Assembly: GCF_047496725.1 (NCBI RefSeq)
Contig: NC_132983.1
Coordinates: forward strand, 5,681,501-5,745,500
Direction of reading: 5' to 3'
Length of the DNA: 64,000 bases
From: Anoplolepis gracilipes
Lineage: Eukaryota; Arthropoda; Insecta; Hymenoptera; Formicidae
Part shown: positions 52,695-64,000 of the stretch, one piece after another
Position numbering within the stretch: the first letter of the stretch is position 1
Layout of the letters: each line of letters begins with the position of its first letter
The notes under the pieces: generated by a model
Told to the model about the DNA's origin: nothing
Seen by the model: only the letters and a program-made list of their open reading frames with translations
The model's database searches: none
Translations under genes and position numbers: made by a program

Positions 52695-55600
52695 AATATA
52701 TAAAAATTAGAAAGAAATGACATTTTACAACCTGCTATTTTATATTTCTCCGCATCTCTTTGTTGTTTTATTTTAACAGAGTATTATAAATCAATTTTCT
52801 TTTTTTGCATCAAATATTATTTAATTTAGGGAGCGAGAGAGAGAGAGAGAGAGAGAGGGGAGAGAGAGAGAGAGAGAGAGCGTAATTTAATACATGTTAT
52901 TTAAAATTTAAAAAAATTAAATATTTTTCCTAAAGCTTTTGCCTTAGATGTATTACGATATAAATAGCGATTAAAAAATACAAAATCGTATATGTAAATA
53001 TAAATACATTTTTATGTACTTCGGAAATGTCCTGAAATCATAAAATATTTTTATTAGCAGATTTAGATTCAAACGCCAAGCTTAAAGAAAAAATACAATG
53101 CTAAAAAAGAGCATGTTAGATTTGTTGACTAAAAAAGAGAAGGCACAAAAGGAGGATGTTAAATTTGTTGACTAATGTCATTAAAGATTAGATGGTAATC
53201 TCATGTATCGCATGTTTCTCCTCACGTCATGCAATCTTACATATACTTGATTTATGGAGCCTAAACAGAAATATGTACATATGTTTGTAAATATATCTTA
53301 TATCCTATACAGATATTATTGTAAGTTATTATTGTATTTTCGCTCACATGCTTGGAACATGAATATGCGTACATATGTGTGCAAAAAGAATATATAAACC
53401 CTAATTTTTTTTACATTATTTCGCGTATATAGCGGAAGATAAAGCTTCCGAGAAAATAATCTAAAATATTTTAGTTTAGCTCTCTTCGCAACTGCAAGAT
53501 TAAAAAAAAAAAAAAAAAAGCAATAGCTAAAGCAAAGAACAAGAGGAAACTGTGTAAATTTGTAGTGATGCTGCGAAACGCAATTAATATAATTTTATTT
53601 AAAACGCATCGCGAATAACACGGGTGGCATACATTTTTAAACTTTGGCCAAAAAATAACAATGCATTATTTTAAAAATATATATAAATTATATAAATTTC
53701 TTCAAAATATATATAAATGAAAATTTCGTTCTTTCTCTCTCGAATGAAGAAAAAATAGGAAGAATATACGAAACGTGCAATTGATCGTTCGTAAGGGTTT
53801 AACACTTCCAGATACCGGTTTAACACTTTCCGCGGTATATGTGTGCGTATTTCACATCTATCCGTTACCTTCACAACGTGTTTCACCTTTCGGACTTTAC
53901 TTACGAATATTAATTCATCGTAATGCTTCGAGGCATTTGAACATTAATGAGTCGTTTGTTAGTTATTGCCCGCGCTGTCTTACGCACGCTACGGCGACAG
54001 AGAGCCTTAAATTCACAAATATATAGATACTTGGTCCGATGTTTGCGCGAGAAACTCGTAGAATGATATCATATAAAATTTAAATATAAAATTGTTTAAT
54101 GTCATAACGGCGTATCACGCTTGTTTTTCTTGGGGCCGCTGAATTATACACGATATAAAGTATCTTGAGAGAATTCTTTGCTTTGTCGTAATAATCGCTG
54201 TTTATTGCCAAATAGGCAGGCGCTGCGATTAGCCTGTTAAATAATATTTCCCTTGCAACTATTTATAGTAAGAAGGAAAGTTTATAACTTTCCTTATTAC
54301 TATAAAATCTAATAACGCAGGTGCGCATATCCGTGTAACAAGTAGAACGTAATGCGACAAAATTAAACGCAACTTAATATAATACATTAATTTATAAGCT
54401 TTCTTTCTATAAATAGTTCCAGGAGAAATATTATTTAACAAGCTGATTACACAGTTGCATACACAAAGAAATATTATTGAATAATATCATTTTTTATAGA
54501 AACATAAAAAAAAATATTCTATACCTAAAATTTCTCATTTACTAATCATTATATATACTAATTTATTAAAAATAATTTTTAAAATAAAGCTTATAATTTT
54601 AACGCAAATTTTACTTTTTTTTTACATAAATGAAAGTTATTCTAAATAAATTCTCTCTCTTATTAATGCCTCTTATTAAGCATGTAATGACAGAGTATAT
54701 GACAACATACTTATATACACTCGCGCGCGACACAGTTTTGAACGATTCTTCATTATTGCAGTCTATCAATATCGATTTAAAACTTGAACCAACATCATCC
54801 AAGGCTTCTAATATTTGATCAAGTAATTTGCTTAATAAATAGATAACACTTGAGCGAAACAACAAAATTAATTAGCCGGTTCCAATTTAGTATAACTCTT
54901 GTTTTCGTTTCTCTAATAGCATAGTGTAATATTAAATTAAATGTATTCCAGTTAATTTGATTAAATAATAAATATAGAATTGATGCTCGATTGAAACATT
55001 GAAAGATTTCTTCATAAACGTTTTCAAAAGTATACATTGACATAATCTCTTGGCGACATTAATCTCTAGATGTAATGTATGTAATGATACGTTAACATAT
55101 AAACTTCCGGCTTTAAGAATATATTAACAGAACCGATAATTTTTATTCACTTTGCGAAATAATGTACTTGACATAATCGCTTTGCGTCATTAATCTCTAG
55201 CGCATGTAATGTCACATTTAACTTTAAACTTCCGGTTTTACGAATGTATTAATAAAACTAGTACTTTTCTCTCTTCACTTTGCAATATTAATGTCTTTAA
55301 CAGAGAAATATTTGGCACAATTCATCTATACATACTATGCATACGCAAAACTATTCATTTCTTATTATTAATAAACATATACTTTGAAAAAAAAAAAAAA
55401 AAAAAAATCCTTCTTGCTCCATATTCTTGTTTGATATCCGTAGATGACATTCAAAGTATCTTTGAAAAACTTGGCTATACTTCGTATTTGGCAAGCCATC
55501 GGTGTGGACATTATTCATCGGTGCCGAGAATACCGAGAAAGATCCAAGGAGGATCAATTGCCAGTCATCCTACGCACTTTGTCGGCGTCCTCGCAATCGC

Positions 55601-57784
55601 GAGCTTTTTACGCATCCGTAGTAAATAGAATCATTCATGGTATTTAGGCGTGGTGTTTACGAATGTGTCTACTTGCTGCATAGTGTTAGCCATGTAACCG
55701 TGTGGCCGATTACGGGACTTTTCTCACCGTTGCGTCGTATTACTGACGTGTGATGCCTCGCCTCGGAATAAAAAATGCAAATGCAGATGATGACCCTCGC
55801 GAGATTATCCTCTCATTAAAAGAACTTGAAAAGAAACAAACATCTTAAATTAAATACTTATTATTGTCTTAATATTATTTAATATATTTTAATATTTATT
55901 ATATTTTTATTATTTTTAAACTCTTGATCGAAGGCTTTTATAATATATATATATATATATATTTTAAAAAAATTTACGAACTTAGGTGTTCGAATGTGAT
56001 GGAAAGCTAAAAACATTTTTGTAATACGTATTCTCCATTTTTAATAAAATAATTAAGACACCTAAGGAGCATTTAACGATCTGCTCTAAACCTTAGCAAA
56101 AATTTGCTAGTCAAAATTCCGGTTTATAAAAATCTTGAAAATGTGAATTAAAAATTCACATATTTGATGTAATCACGAAATAAAAAGAGGAAAACAATTG
56201 CATGCAATATTATAACAATATCATCGGAAATAATGGCTGTAGGTGCGGTGAATATCAATGCTTTTTGTTAGAATCCTGTTAAATCTCTCTGTCAAACTTC
56301 CAATCTACGCTTTTTCAGTAATTCTCGACTAGATTAACGGGTAAATGTAAAACGTGATGAAAAGTTGAAATCCAAAAGCCACACAATTATCATAATAGTC
56401 GTATAATTCTAAATTAATAGCCACGTGCCACGCGATAGCTGGATCGAGTGGTGAGTAACACGCCGAGTTACCATCAGGAACGGTTTGGTACGTGACCGAT
56501 ACGTGACAGAATATAACTTGCTCGTCATCGAGATGTTAATTAATACAACAAAGACACAAATCGAGCCGAGACGTCAACGTGAGTACCGCTAAGTATTTTA
56601 TTTTTATCGTTTGCTATATTTTCGTGCCTTTGCATCGACATGTTAAACGTTGTAAACAGCATTTTAAAAGAGAATAAGAAAAAAGTAGAACTACTCGTTG
56701 ATCTTCTCGCACGACTGCAGAAAAGAAGAAAAAAAAAACTTGTTGACAAAAAGATCCAACTCTTCTACGTTTTTAATCCAGATCGATAGGTCCGATCAAA
56801 AGGTTACGCTTTTCCTTATTTAACATATATTTTAAATTTCAACTTTTAATCCCGAGGTCTCTTCCAAGGTAATATATCCGTGATGTTTTGCTTTCTAGCA
56901 AAACGAAGAATAGATACAATAGTCTGATGAGAATCTTGTTTAACGACTTTCATCCTGCAGATTTTCCGATGTGTGCAATATTCTGTAATGTATAAGCAAT
57001 CGTGGTATTAATACGTGAATATATATATATATATATATATATACTCTCTCTTTCATACGCGACTGAAATAGTTTCTCAACTATATATTACTCCGTGTTTA
57101 TAATTAGGAGAGCAACTCGCGAATAATAGTTCCAACTTGTCGCACGTAGGTACAGATGGGAATTTTCTCCCGGCGTTTACGGGTACGCGATCATGAATGG
57201 TACAATAAAATACGTTTTATGTTACAATTCCGATGAAAATTGTACGTGCGTATTCCCGGTGCGTGCAGGTGAACGCGCGAAATTATCGGCTGCACGCAGT
57301 CGAGTGTGAAAAGAAAATCTTTCAAGGAAAAAAAGACCGCGTGGCTGATAGTGCGAACAATCGCGCCAAGGAAATCCGCCTTTCATTCCGCCATTCAAAC
57401 GGCATTAATTTTGTGATAAAGGAATACGAGAGAGATATATAAAAAAAAAAAAAAAAATAAAATAAAATAAATGAAACTTCTTCACCAAATTGGGATTGCG
57501 TGCAAGGATAATAGGATATAATCTCGTGGAGTTTATGTCGATTTCATTGAACGTCGTCGATTTCTCTATCGCGTTGTTATGAAACAACATAATCGCGCGT
57601 CAAGGATATCGTTGTTGATGCTGAATCTATTCTTTTAGTACCGACAATAATACTTCTCTTACCTTCGCGCGGCAGAAAAGTGTCTATTATAATCTATGCG
57701 TAACGACATGATCCCTCGAATGTTCGCAGTCAAGAATCGCAGGCAACTTGCACGCAACATCATTGCGTCGCGATAGAGAAAAGC
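52306..57784. other. Gene-poor interval upstream of the MCT-like coding start
   Basis: AT-rich with an (AT)n at 52648-52692, a (GA)n at about 52834-52880, a small duplication near 53110-53175 and a 131-bp-period imperfect tandem repeat at 55037-55300. CG content rises again from about 56450 and toward 57700. It may be a long 5' intron. No coding exon was supported. Confidence 0.5.
55037..55300. repeat. Imperfect tandem duplication, about 131-bp period
   Basis: Both units begin with TTGACATAATC, continue with a shared CATTAATCTCTAG block and ATGTAATG, then AAACTTCCGG and a TTCACTTTGC block. Unit 1 starts at 55037 and unit 2 at 55168. The second unit carries scattered substitutions and small indels. 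Confidence 0.75.
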
Positions 57785-60700
57785 ATGTCGACGAGGAAGA
57801 AGGCGAGGAGAACGAAGATGATCCCGCCGGACGGTGGATGGGGTTGGGTAGTGCTCTTTTCCGCCCTCCTCGTCAACTTCCTTATCCCGGGCACCGTCAA
57901 GTCCTTTGGCGTGCTCTTCGTCGAGTTTCTACACGTCTTCAAGGCATCCTCCACGGCGGCCTCCTGGATGCCGGCGTTATGCTACTTTCTGTACAGCTCG
58001 TTAGGTAAAAGCTCCGCAAAGGTATCTTAATTCCTGATAATTTGGAATTTTTATTTTTTTTTTTTCTACGAAAGCACACAAGCCATTGTCGATTTGCAAA
58101 ATGCGTGTTGAATAATTTTATAACGACCTAAAAAATTTTTATCATATTAGTGGTACATATTTTTTTATCATCGTTTCATTAAACGGAATTTTATATCTTT
58201 CTAATTATAAATTGCATAATTTTTTTCAACAAATTTCCAATTGTCATATACGAAAATTTATAAACATAAAATTCCGCTATCGAGAAAGAGATATTGCAAA
58301 GGTATATAAAATACGTAAAACGTTTTCTGCAGGTCCTTTATCTAGTATCCTGTCAACCAAGTACTCTTATAAAACTGTGACCCTCATCGGCGGCACCTTC
58401 GCGGCTAGCGGAATGATGCTGAGCTACTTTGCCAATTCGGTTACTTATCTTTACGTCAGGTATGACACTGTTCGATTGACGTTCGAAGATTCGGCAAGTG
58501 AATATATTTAAGTACACCGACTGCCAACGGTTTTAATTTTAACACTTATTAATACGACATGTGTAACGTGGTCCGATTATGTTGAGAAGCACTTGAGATG
58601 ACTCAAGTCATCTTCACGATTTAAGTGCAATGTATCCCAGGTAGAATATAACATAAAACTCATAATGACATCATTATGACGTCACCTAAAAGTCATTTTA
58701 GAAAAATCATAATGATGTAATTTGATATACTTTTGGCAATATTTTGGTGACTTATTTTTGATATTATAATATCATTTTTATATATATTACGCACTTACTT
58801 GTTTATTTAATTATTCATGTACATTTTAATTATATTTAACCATAACATAATCTTTTTAAAATTATGCGATTATTGAAGTTAAAAATTTATGATTCTTTTT
58901 GTCATTTTTAACTCATTTTTTAATCATTTTTGTTTAGGTAACTTTTAAGTGATAAATAAAATCATGATGACGTCATAATGATATCAGTATGAGTTTCATG
59001 TTCTACCTCGGATGCTAAACTGTTATAAAAGATTTTTTCTCAATGATAAAAATTGTCATTCTGTAGTATCTTTCACAAAGACTTAACAATCTTTTGATAC
59101 GCAGTTATGGACTTATGGTCGGGATTGGTGCTGGTTTATCATTTCCCCCAACGGTTTACATCGTCACACAGTATTTCGAGAGGCTACGAGGGGTAGCGAA
59201 CGGCTTATGCATTTCCGGCAGCGCGATTGGCACTATAGTGTTACCGCCCTTACTGCAATATCTGTTGGACTGTTTCGGATACAGGTAGGTAATTTACTGG
59301 AAAAAAAAAGAAAATAAAATTATATATGTGTACTTTCGATAATAATTACTTAAGAACAAGCATATATAGAGGAGCAATAAATATTAGAAGGATAAATATG
59401 AATTCAGATGTGTTCCTCTCCGTCCTGGTTCAAGAACAAGATATCTATTCTACGCTCCTACACACAAAAGACTTTATGCACAATTCCAACTTCTTTCAAT
59501 GGGGCGGAAAGTAGACGTGCTCTGAAGCGGTTCGAGAATACACACGTCGAAGCGGCTTGGGAAGCAAGCACAAAAACATTTCGCAAACCTTCGCCGAAAT
59601 CTTCGTTTCAACAAAGGTCTCACAATTTGGAGCCTCAATTTTGAAATTTTTATCTCTCCACTTTTTTACGCGCTTAACATCAACGATAAAAGTGGCATGT
59701 TACGCTAGATATCCATGCATAATATTACGATATAAATAATATAATATAATAATATAAATATTATAATTATAATATCTTAAACTGATTTGCTTTTGCGCTT
59801 TCCAATTAAGTATAAATGTTTTTACAACAGTAAGTTATATAATCATATAATAAATAAATATGTAAAGTTATTTATACAGAGAATACCTATAAGGATTTTA
59901 TCTTTTTTTAATATGATACATATATATTTTTTGAAGTATTACAGATGTAACTAAAAAAATAATATTTCAGAGTAATGACATTATTAGAATTTTTCATTCG
60001 CTACATAAAAAGAAGAATAATTAAAACATATAAAACAAAAATATAAATATACGATTGCATATCATAATTCTTTTGACTATTTTTATATATTGCAAAAATA
60101 TAATATTAATAATATACATAACAATAAATGAAATTTTAAATCACAATTATAAATAAACTATTTGTTTCGAACCGTTCCAGAGCGCTTTGGATCGCGTGTA
60201 TGGTTCTTAAGAAAACTCTATATCTATATTATTAATATTATAATTGAATATTTTCAGTTACAATCTCTCATTTGACAATGCAATTTTATTAATGCCTAAG
60301 AAAAGTTTTAGAAATTTAATTCATGTAATATATTTTTTTTTTCCTATTGAAATATATATCAAGAGAAAAGAGAAAGTTATTACACAAATAATTCTCTCGA
60401 AAAGTTGTAATTGCATTACTCTCTTGACGTTCTGTCAAATAATTAATACAAATTTTTTATTAAAATGTAACATAATTTTCATAAATAAAGTTGGATATAT
60501 ATCTTACTTAAATTAGATTCTCTTATCACATTCCAGAGGAGCGGTACTCATTATGGGCGGACTCACGTTGAACACGCTAGTCTGCGGCCTGCTCTATCAT
60601 CCGGTCGAGCAGCACATGAAAGTCATATATCTAGATGAAGGCATTGATAATGAAGCGCTGACTCTCGACGAATCTACCGGCGGGAAACAAGTGTCTGAAA

Positions 60701-61779
60701 AAACAGAAAGTGATTTGAATCACGATTCCAGTCGCCAAACTATTTATAGCAACGACAATAAACTCTCGAATCTCTCGCACAATGTCGTGCTGGAATCGAT
60801 TAATGAAAAGACATTGTGTGACTCTGGGAAGAATGATCGGAGAACCGACACAATTCTTAGATTACGATCTGATGTCTCTACTGAGGATCCCACGATCTCT
60901 CGGACGCGGGATGAGATTTCGCAGGAGGATGTTGCCAACGAAATTTGCTTAACGATCCGTCCAAGTCTCACGAAGGAAGCTGTCAACGACAATTTGGACG
61001 GTGAGACGCAGCATTTGTCACGACGAGGCAGCGCTATTGCCAAAAAAGACAGCAAATTTCATTTCGATTGTTCGAAAATTACGGACAATCCTAAGGCCGA
61101 CGGTGACAAGAAATGTGCAGGAGAATCTAAACGGGACACCTCGCGCTCGAAATCGGTGAAAACATCGGTGCGTTTCTTCGACCTAAGTGTGCTGAAGGAT
61201 CCTATTTACTTGGTGATCCTCATCTCCAACACCACGTCGGCCATCAGCAATACGAATTTCATGATATTGTTACCATCCTACGCAATCGCCGAGGGTTTTG
61301 ACAGGAATTCGTCGGCCCTGCTCCTGTCGATAGTCTCCGCGTTGGATTTGGTCGGCAGGATCAGCGGCGCGTCTCTATCCGACATCGACTTTGTCCCGAA
61401 ATATTATTACTTCGTTGTTGGACTCGGCACCAGCGGTATCGCTCTGGCGTTGCTACCTATGGCGAGCAGTTACACCATGTTGTCTTTCTTTTGTGGTCTT
61501 TTCGGTTTATCTTCAGGCATGTACATCGGCATCACGACCGTCATTCTAGCGGATATGCTAGGAACCGAGAAGCTCAGCTCATCCTATGGAATATCCTTGT
61601 TCGTTAATGGCGTCTTGCAACTTGTCGGGCCGCCCGTTTGCGGAGTCATCTTCGAGAATGTGCTTTCATACAAGCCCATCTTTTTAGCTTTCGGAATTAT
61701 CTTGATTCTGGGCACTGCGCTCTGGGCGGCGGTACCGATCATCAAGAGGAACAGTAAAAAGGATCTAGAAGCACTGTAA
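57785..61779 (+). CDS. Monocarboxylate-transporter-like protein (SLC16, MFS fold)
   Basis: Twelve-helix major-facilitator protein of the MCT family, predicted at the plasma membrane; substrate unknown. Four exons: 57785-58004, 58333-58459, 59105-59284, 60537-61779, giving 589 aa. The N-terminal MCT signature PPDGGWGWVV is at 14-23. The TM5 motif reads YFERLRGVANGLCISGSAIG (family form YFxKRRxLAxG). A hydrophilic loop rich in Ser, Asp and Lys spans about 195-385. The second half starts at FFDLSVLKDPIYLVILI, with LDLVGRISGASLSD matching the TM8 Asp/Arg region. The tail ends KKDLEAL. Intron 2 carries a TIR element. The ATG is the first in frame after CG-rich leader sequence. Several MCT paralogues exist in insects, so I give no symbol. 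Confidence 0.92.
58634..59014. mobile_element. Terminal-inverted-repeat element (MITE-like) in MCT intron 2
   Basis: The left end reads ATCCCAGGTAGAATAT and the reverse-complemented right end reads ATCCGAGGTAGAACAT. Similarity continues inward through AAACTCATA, then ATCATTATGACGTCA, for about 50 bp. The two ends are about 380 bp apart and have no ORF between them. Each arm contains the perfect octamer TGACGTCA (58677-58684 and 58968-58975). Confidence 0.8.
59517..60190. repeat. Possible repeat-derived segment in MCT intron 3
   Basis: A roughly 20-bp inverted match (GCTCTGAAGCGGTTCGA near 59518 and the reverse of TCGAACCGTTCCAGAGC near 60168) bounds an otherwise AT-rich intron segment. The first 130 bp inside the left end are unusually CG-rich for an intron. 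It may be a degraded insertion; no family was recognised. Confidence 0.3.
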
Positions 61780-64000
61780 ACTTTTACCAATGCTTCGATC
61801 AAGGTCTCTCCAAGAGCTGAAATAAGCGTATTATAAAAAAAGACTTTTTTTGCATTATAGTCATAATACACACAAGAATCTTTTTAGAATTTTACAGTCC
61901 AAAAGAGATTCAAGGGTTCTTAGATACATGAAACAACGAAACGTTTGAATAAGTTGCATCTTAGCAAATTTGATATATATATATATATATATATATATTT
62001 CTTAAGACATATATATATTCTAAGAGGAGCATTTTACGAGCTGTTTGAAAAAAGCTCGTAAAATTCTCATACGATATATTAAGTTTGATATCGATGAATC
62101 TCCAACTTTTATGTATATAGTTATTTGCACAACAGATATTTATCACAAGTATTCCGCGATTCATGCCATTAGTTAAGATTTTACTGCGTGAAAACTGTCA
62201 TGTAATGAAGGCTTGTATAAACTGAATAGCTACAAACTGCTAAATGATATATATGATAGATACAATTTTTGTATTTTATCAATTACGTTACTTGAAATAA
62301 AATATATTTTATCTCTCAAAGAGAGAATGATATATTATTATATATAAAATTTTGTACTATTTTTATAAAGAATCGTAATTATTATTATCTATAAATTGAC
62401 ACGATATATAAAATTACATAATATGTTTCAAGATAAATGGCATAATTGGTAATCAATTATTATTTCCAATGATCTTTATCAAATATTTAATATACACTCT
62501 AAGAATTAAAATCTTTCTAGAGTATAAACATGTATCTCTTTTTATACTATCTGCTGGTTTATACAAGCCTATTACATACATCATCAAGCAACTATTCATA
62601 GCCTTACATAAGTTTATTATTGTTGAAAATAATATACTGCCAGTAACAAAATATCATTGACAGAATTGACAGAATGATGTATCTATAAATTTAGAATGAA
62701 GAGATATGAAACATATTAGAAGTTGGCATAGATAAGAACATGTATATGTGTTGCGTAAGAATTCTCCGTTAAATAACTTCGTGCCAAAGCGATCAGGAAA
62801 GTTTCTAGTGGTTCAAACCGCGTTAACACTTAGTCAGACATCCGTCAATTATAAATCCTGCAAATATTCGATTATACTAAATATTGAATATTTGAGATAT
62901 ATACCTAACAATATAATGCAATCATAACTAATGTAGTTATAAACTATGTGGGGCCATAACATAACTTATATATGGTTTAATACCTAAATAGATAGACTGA
63001 AATACTTTCTCTTTCTCTCTCTTCACGAAGATCTTATCTGCGTCGAAGATTGCGTTAATTGGACTTTAAAATTCTTAAATATAACTTGTAACATCTGTGT
63101 AACATTCTTCGTTGAATTCTAGACATCCTTTACTTAATATAATATCCAGATTTATATATTCATGCATTCTGCATAATAAATCTTTTTTTACATTACAACT
63201 TGTCCTATTAGATTTCTGAAACAATTGAAAATGTCAACAGGAAACTGACCGAATGTTGAATATGCTTGAGAGATAATGTAACTTCCGTTACAGTATTGGC
63301 GAATATATAATAAAAAAAATAGTGTAAGTAGTGCTAATTTTTAACATGAATAAATCTTTTCCTATCTTAGTGTTGAAACACTTTTAGAATGTACTACCGT
63401 TTGTGTATTTCAATCGTCAATGATGATTTTTATTTATGTAATTTGGATCAATTAAAAAGTATCAAAATAAAAATAATAGTTGAAACAATTCCAGATAAAA
63501 AGAGCCTATAATCATTTCTACAGAAGATATATTGTTGAAATAGAGACAAGAAAATAGTTTAAATAAGAAATAACAGAGAGAGAAAGAGAGAGAAGAGAAT
63601 TTGTATAAGTAATAAATATCTTTTTTCTAATTTAGTTTTATTGTAATTCACTTAGTTCTAGAATTTTTCTGACACAAATTTCGTGTATATCGAATGCGAA
63701 TATAGCGATTCGAAGAAAACTAAAAATGAGATATCACTTATAAATAATCCTCAAATTTCGGCAATGCTGAGATTAATTGCGTAGAGCCATGTATGCAAAA
63801 TATATTTCTGTACATGTATGTGCGTGTCTTTTGCTCAATTCTTTCTTGTTTGATTTGTTGAAGATAATACATATCCCCTCCAACTATACTAATTATACAA
63901 TTAATTAATGTTATACTATATTTTCCTAATCTTTCTAATTCTTCAGTTCAGCTTTATTTACATGCATTATATACCTTGTTAAATTGCTCAAAAGTATATA
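61780..64000. other. 3' flank of the MCT-like gene, no gene recognised
   Basis: AT-rich DNA with an (AT)n at about 61972-61998 and several AATAAA words (for example near 62298). A short self-complementary pair occurs at 62034-62060, where ACGAGCTGTTTGAAAAAAGCTCGT can fold. Nothing coding was supported on either strand up to the window end. Confidence 0.6.

Noticed and set aside
55209..55647. ORFs of 67-139 aa (RCREYRERSKED and the alternative frame)
   Set aside because: Two plus-strand frames and one minus frame are open over the same 200 bp, with poly(A) upstream; no domain and no convincing splice sites.
1..64000. CRISPR arrays, phage or bacterial operons, rRNA or tRNA genes
   Set aside because: No spaced direct repeats, Shine-Dalgarno-led operons, cloverleaf genes with A/B boxes or rRNA-like sequence were seen; everything fits a eukaryotic nuclear locus.

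Overview
This is a eukaryotic nuclear window, almost certainly from an insect and probably a hymenopteran such as an ant. The background is very AT-rich, with long (AT)n tracts, short GT-AG introns, GC/CpG-rich promoter islands and single-copy metazoan genes. The order-level call is an inference. There is no operon, CRISPR array, rRNA or recognisable tRNA.

Gene order, left to right. (1) The 3' end of the AP-3 adaptor mu subunit (+). (2) TADA1/ADA1 of SAGA (-), convergent with it. (3) A GALNT11/Pgant35A-type polypeptide GalNAc-transferase (-). (4) Syntenin (+), divergent from it. (5) Exportin-2/CSE1L (-), 16 exons. (6) An unrecognised 234-residue coiled-coil protein (-). (7) The Rho GTPase RhoL (+), with a long 5' intron holding two unexplained minus-strand ORFs. 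(8) Peroxisomal multifunctional enzyme type 2, HSD17B4 (-), 16 exons. (9) Mediator subunit MED26 (+), divergent from it behind a strong CpG-rich island. (10) An R-Ras2/Ras64B GTPase (+). (11) After a 12 kb gene-poor stretch, an SLC16 monocarboxylate-transporter-like protein (+). The last 2.2 kb has no recognisable gene.

I reconstructed the exon chains by hand from open frames, GT/AG signals and family similarity. All ten complete chains close in frame at family-typical lengths: TADA1 318 aa, GALNT 638, syntenin 306, CSE1L 967, coiled-coil 234, RhoL 184, HSD17B4 722, MED26 564, Ras64B 199, MCT 589. The genes are not one pathway; they are housekeeping and signalling genes from different processes.

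The less explained material is between and inside the genes. It includes a near-perfect 49-bp-arm hairpin upstream of HSD17B4, a terminal-inverted-repeat element in an MCT intron carrying two perfect CRE-type octamers, and a second TIR-like element in the syntenin 5' intron. There is also a palindrome just upstream of TADA1, a 300-bp CCAG/TCAG tetranucleotide array, and a possible overlapping reading frame spliced across the 5' end of syntenin. I found no clear novel multi-gene system.
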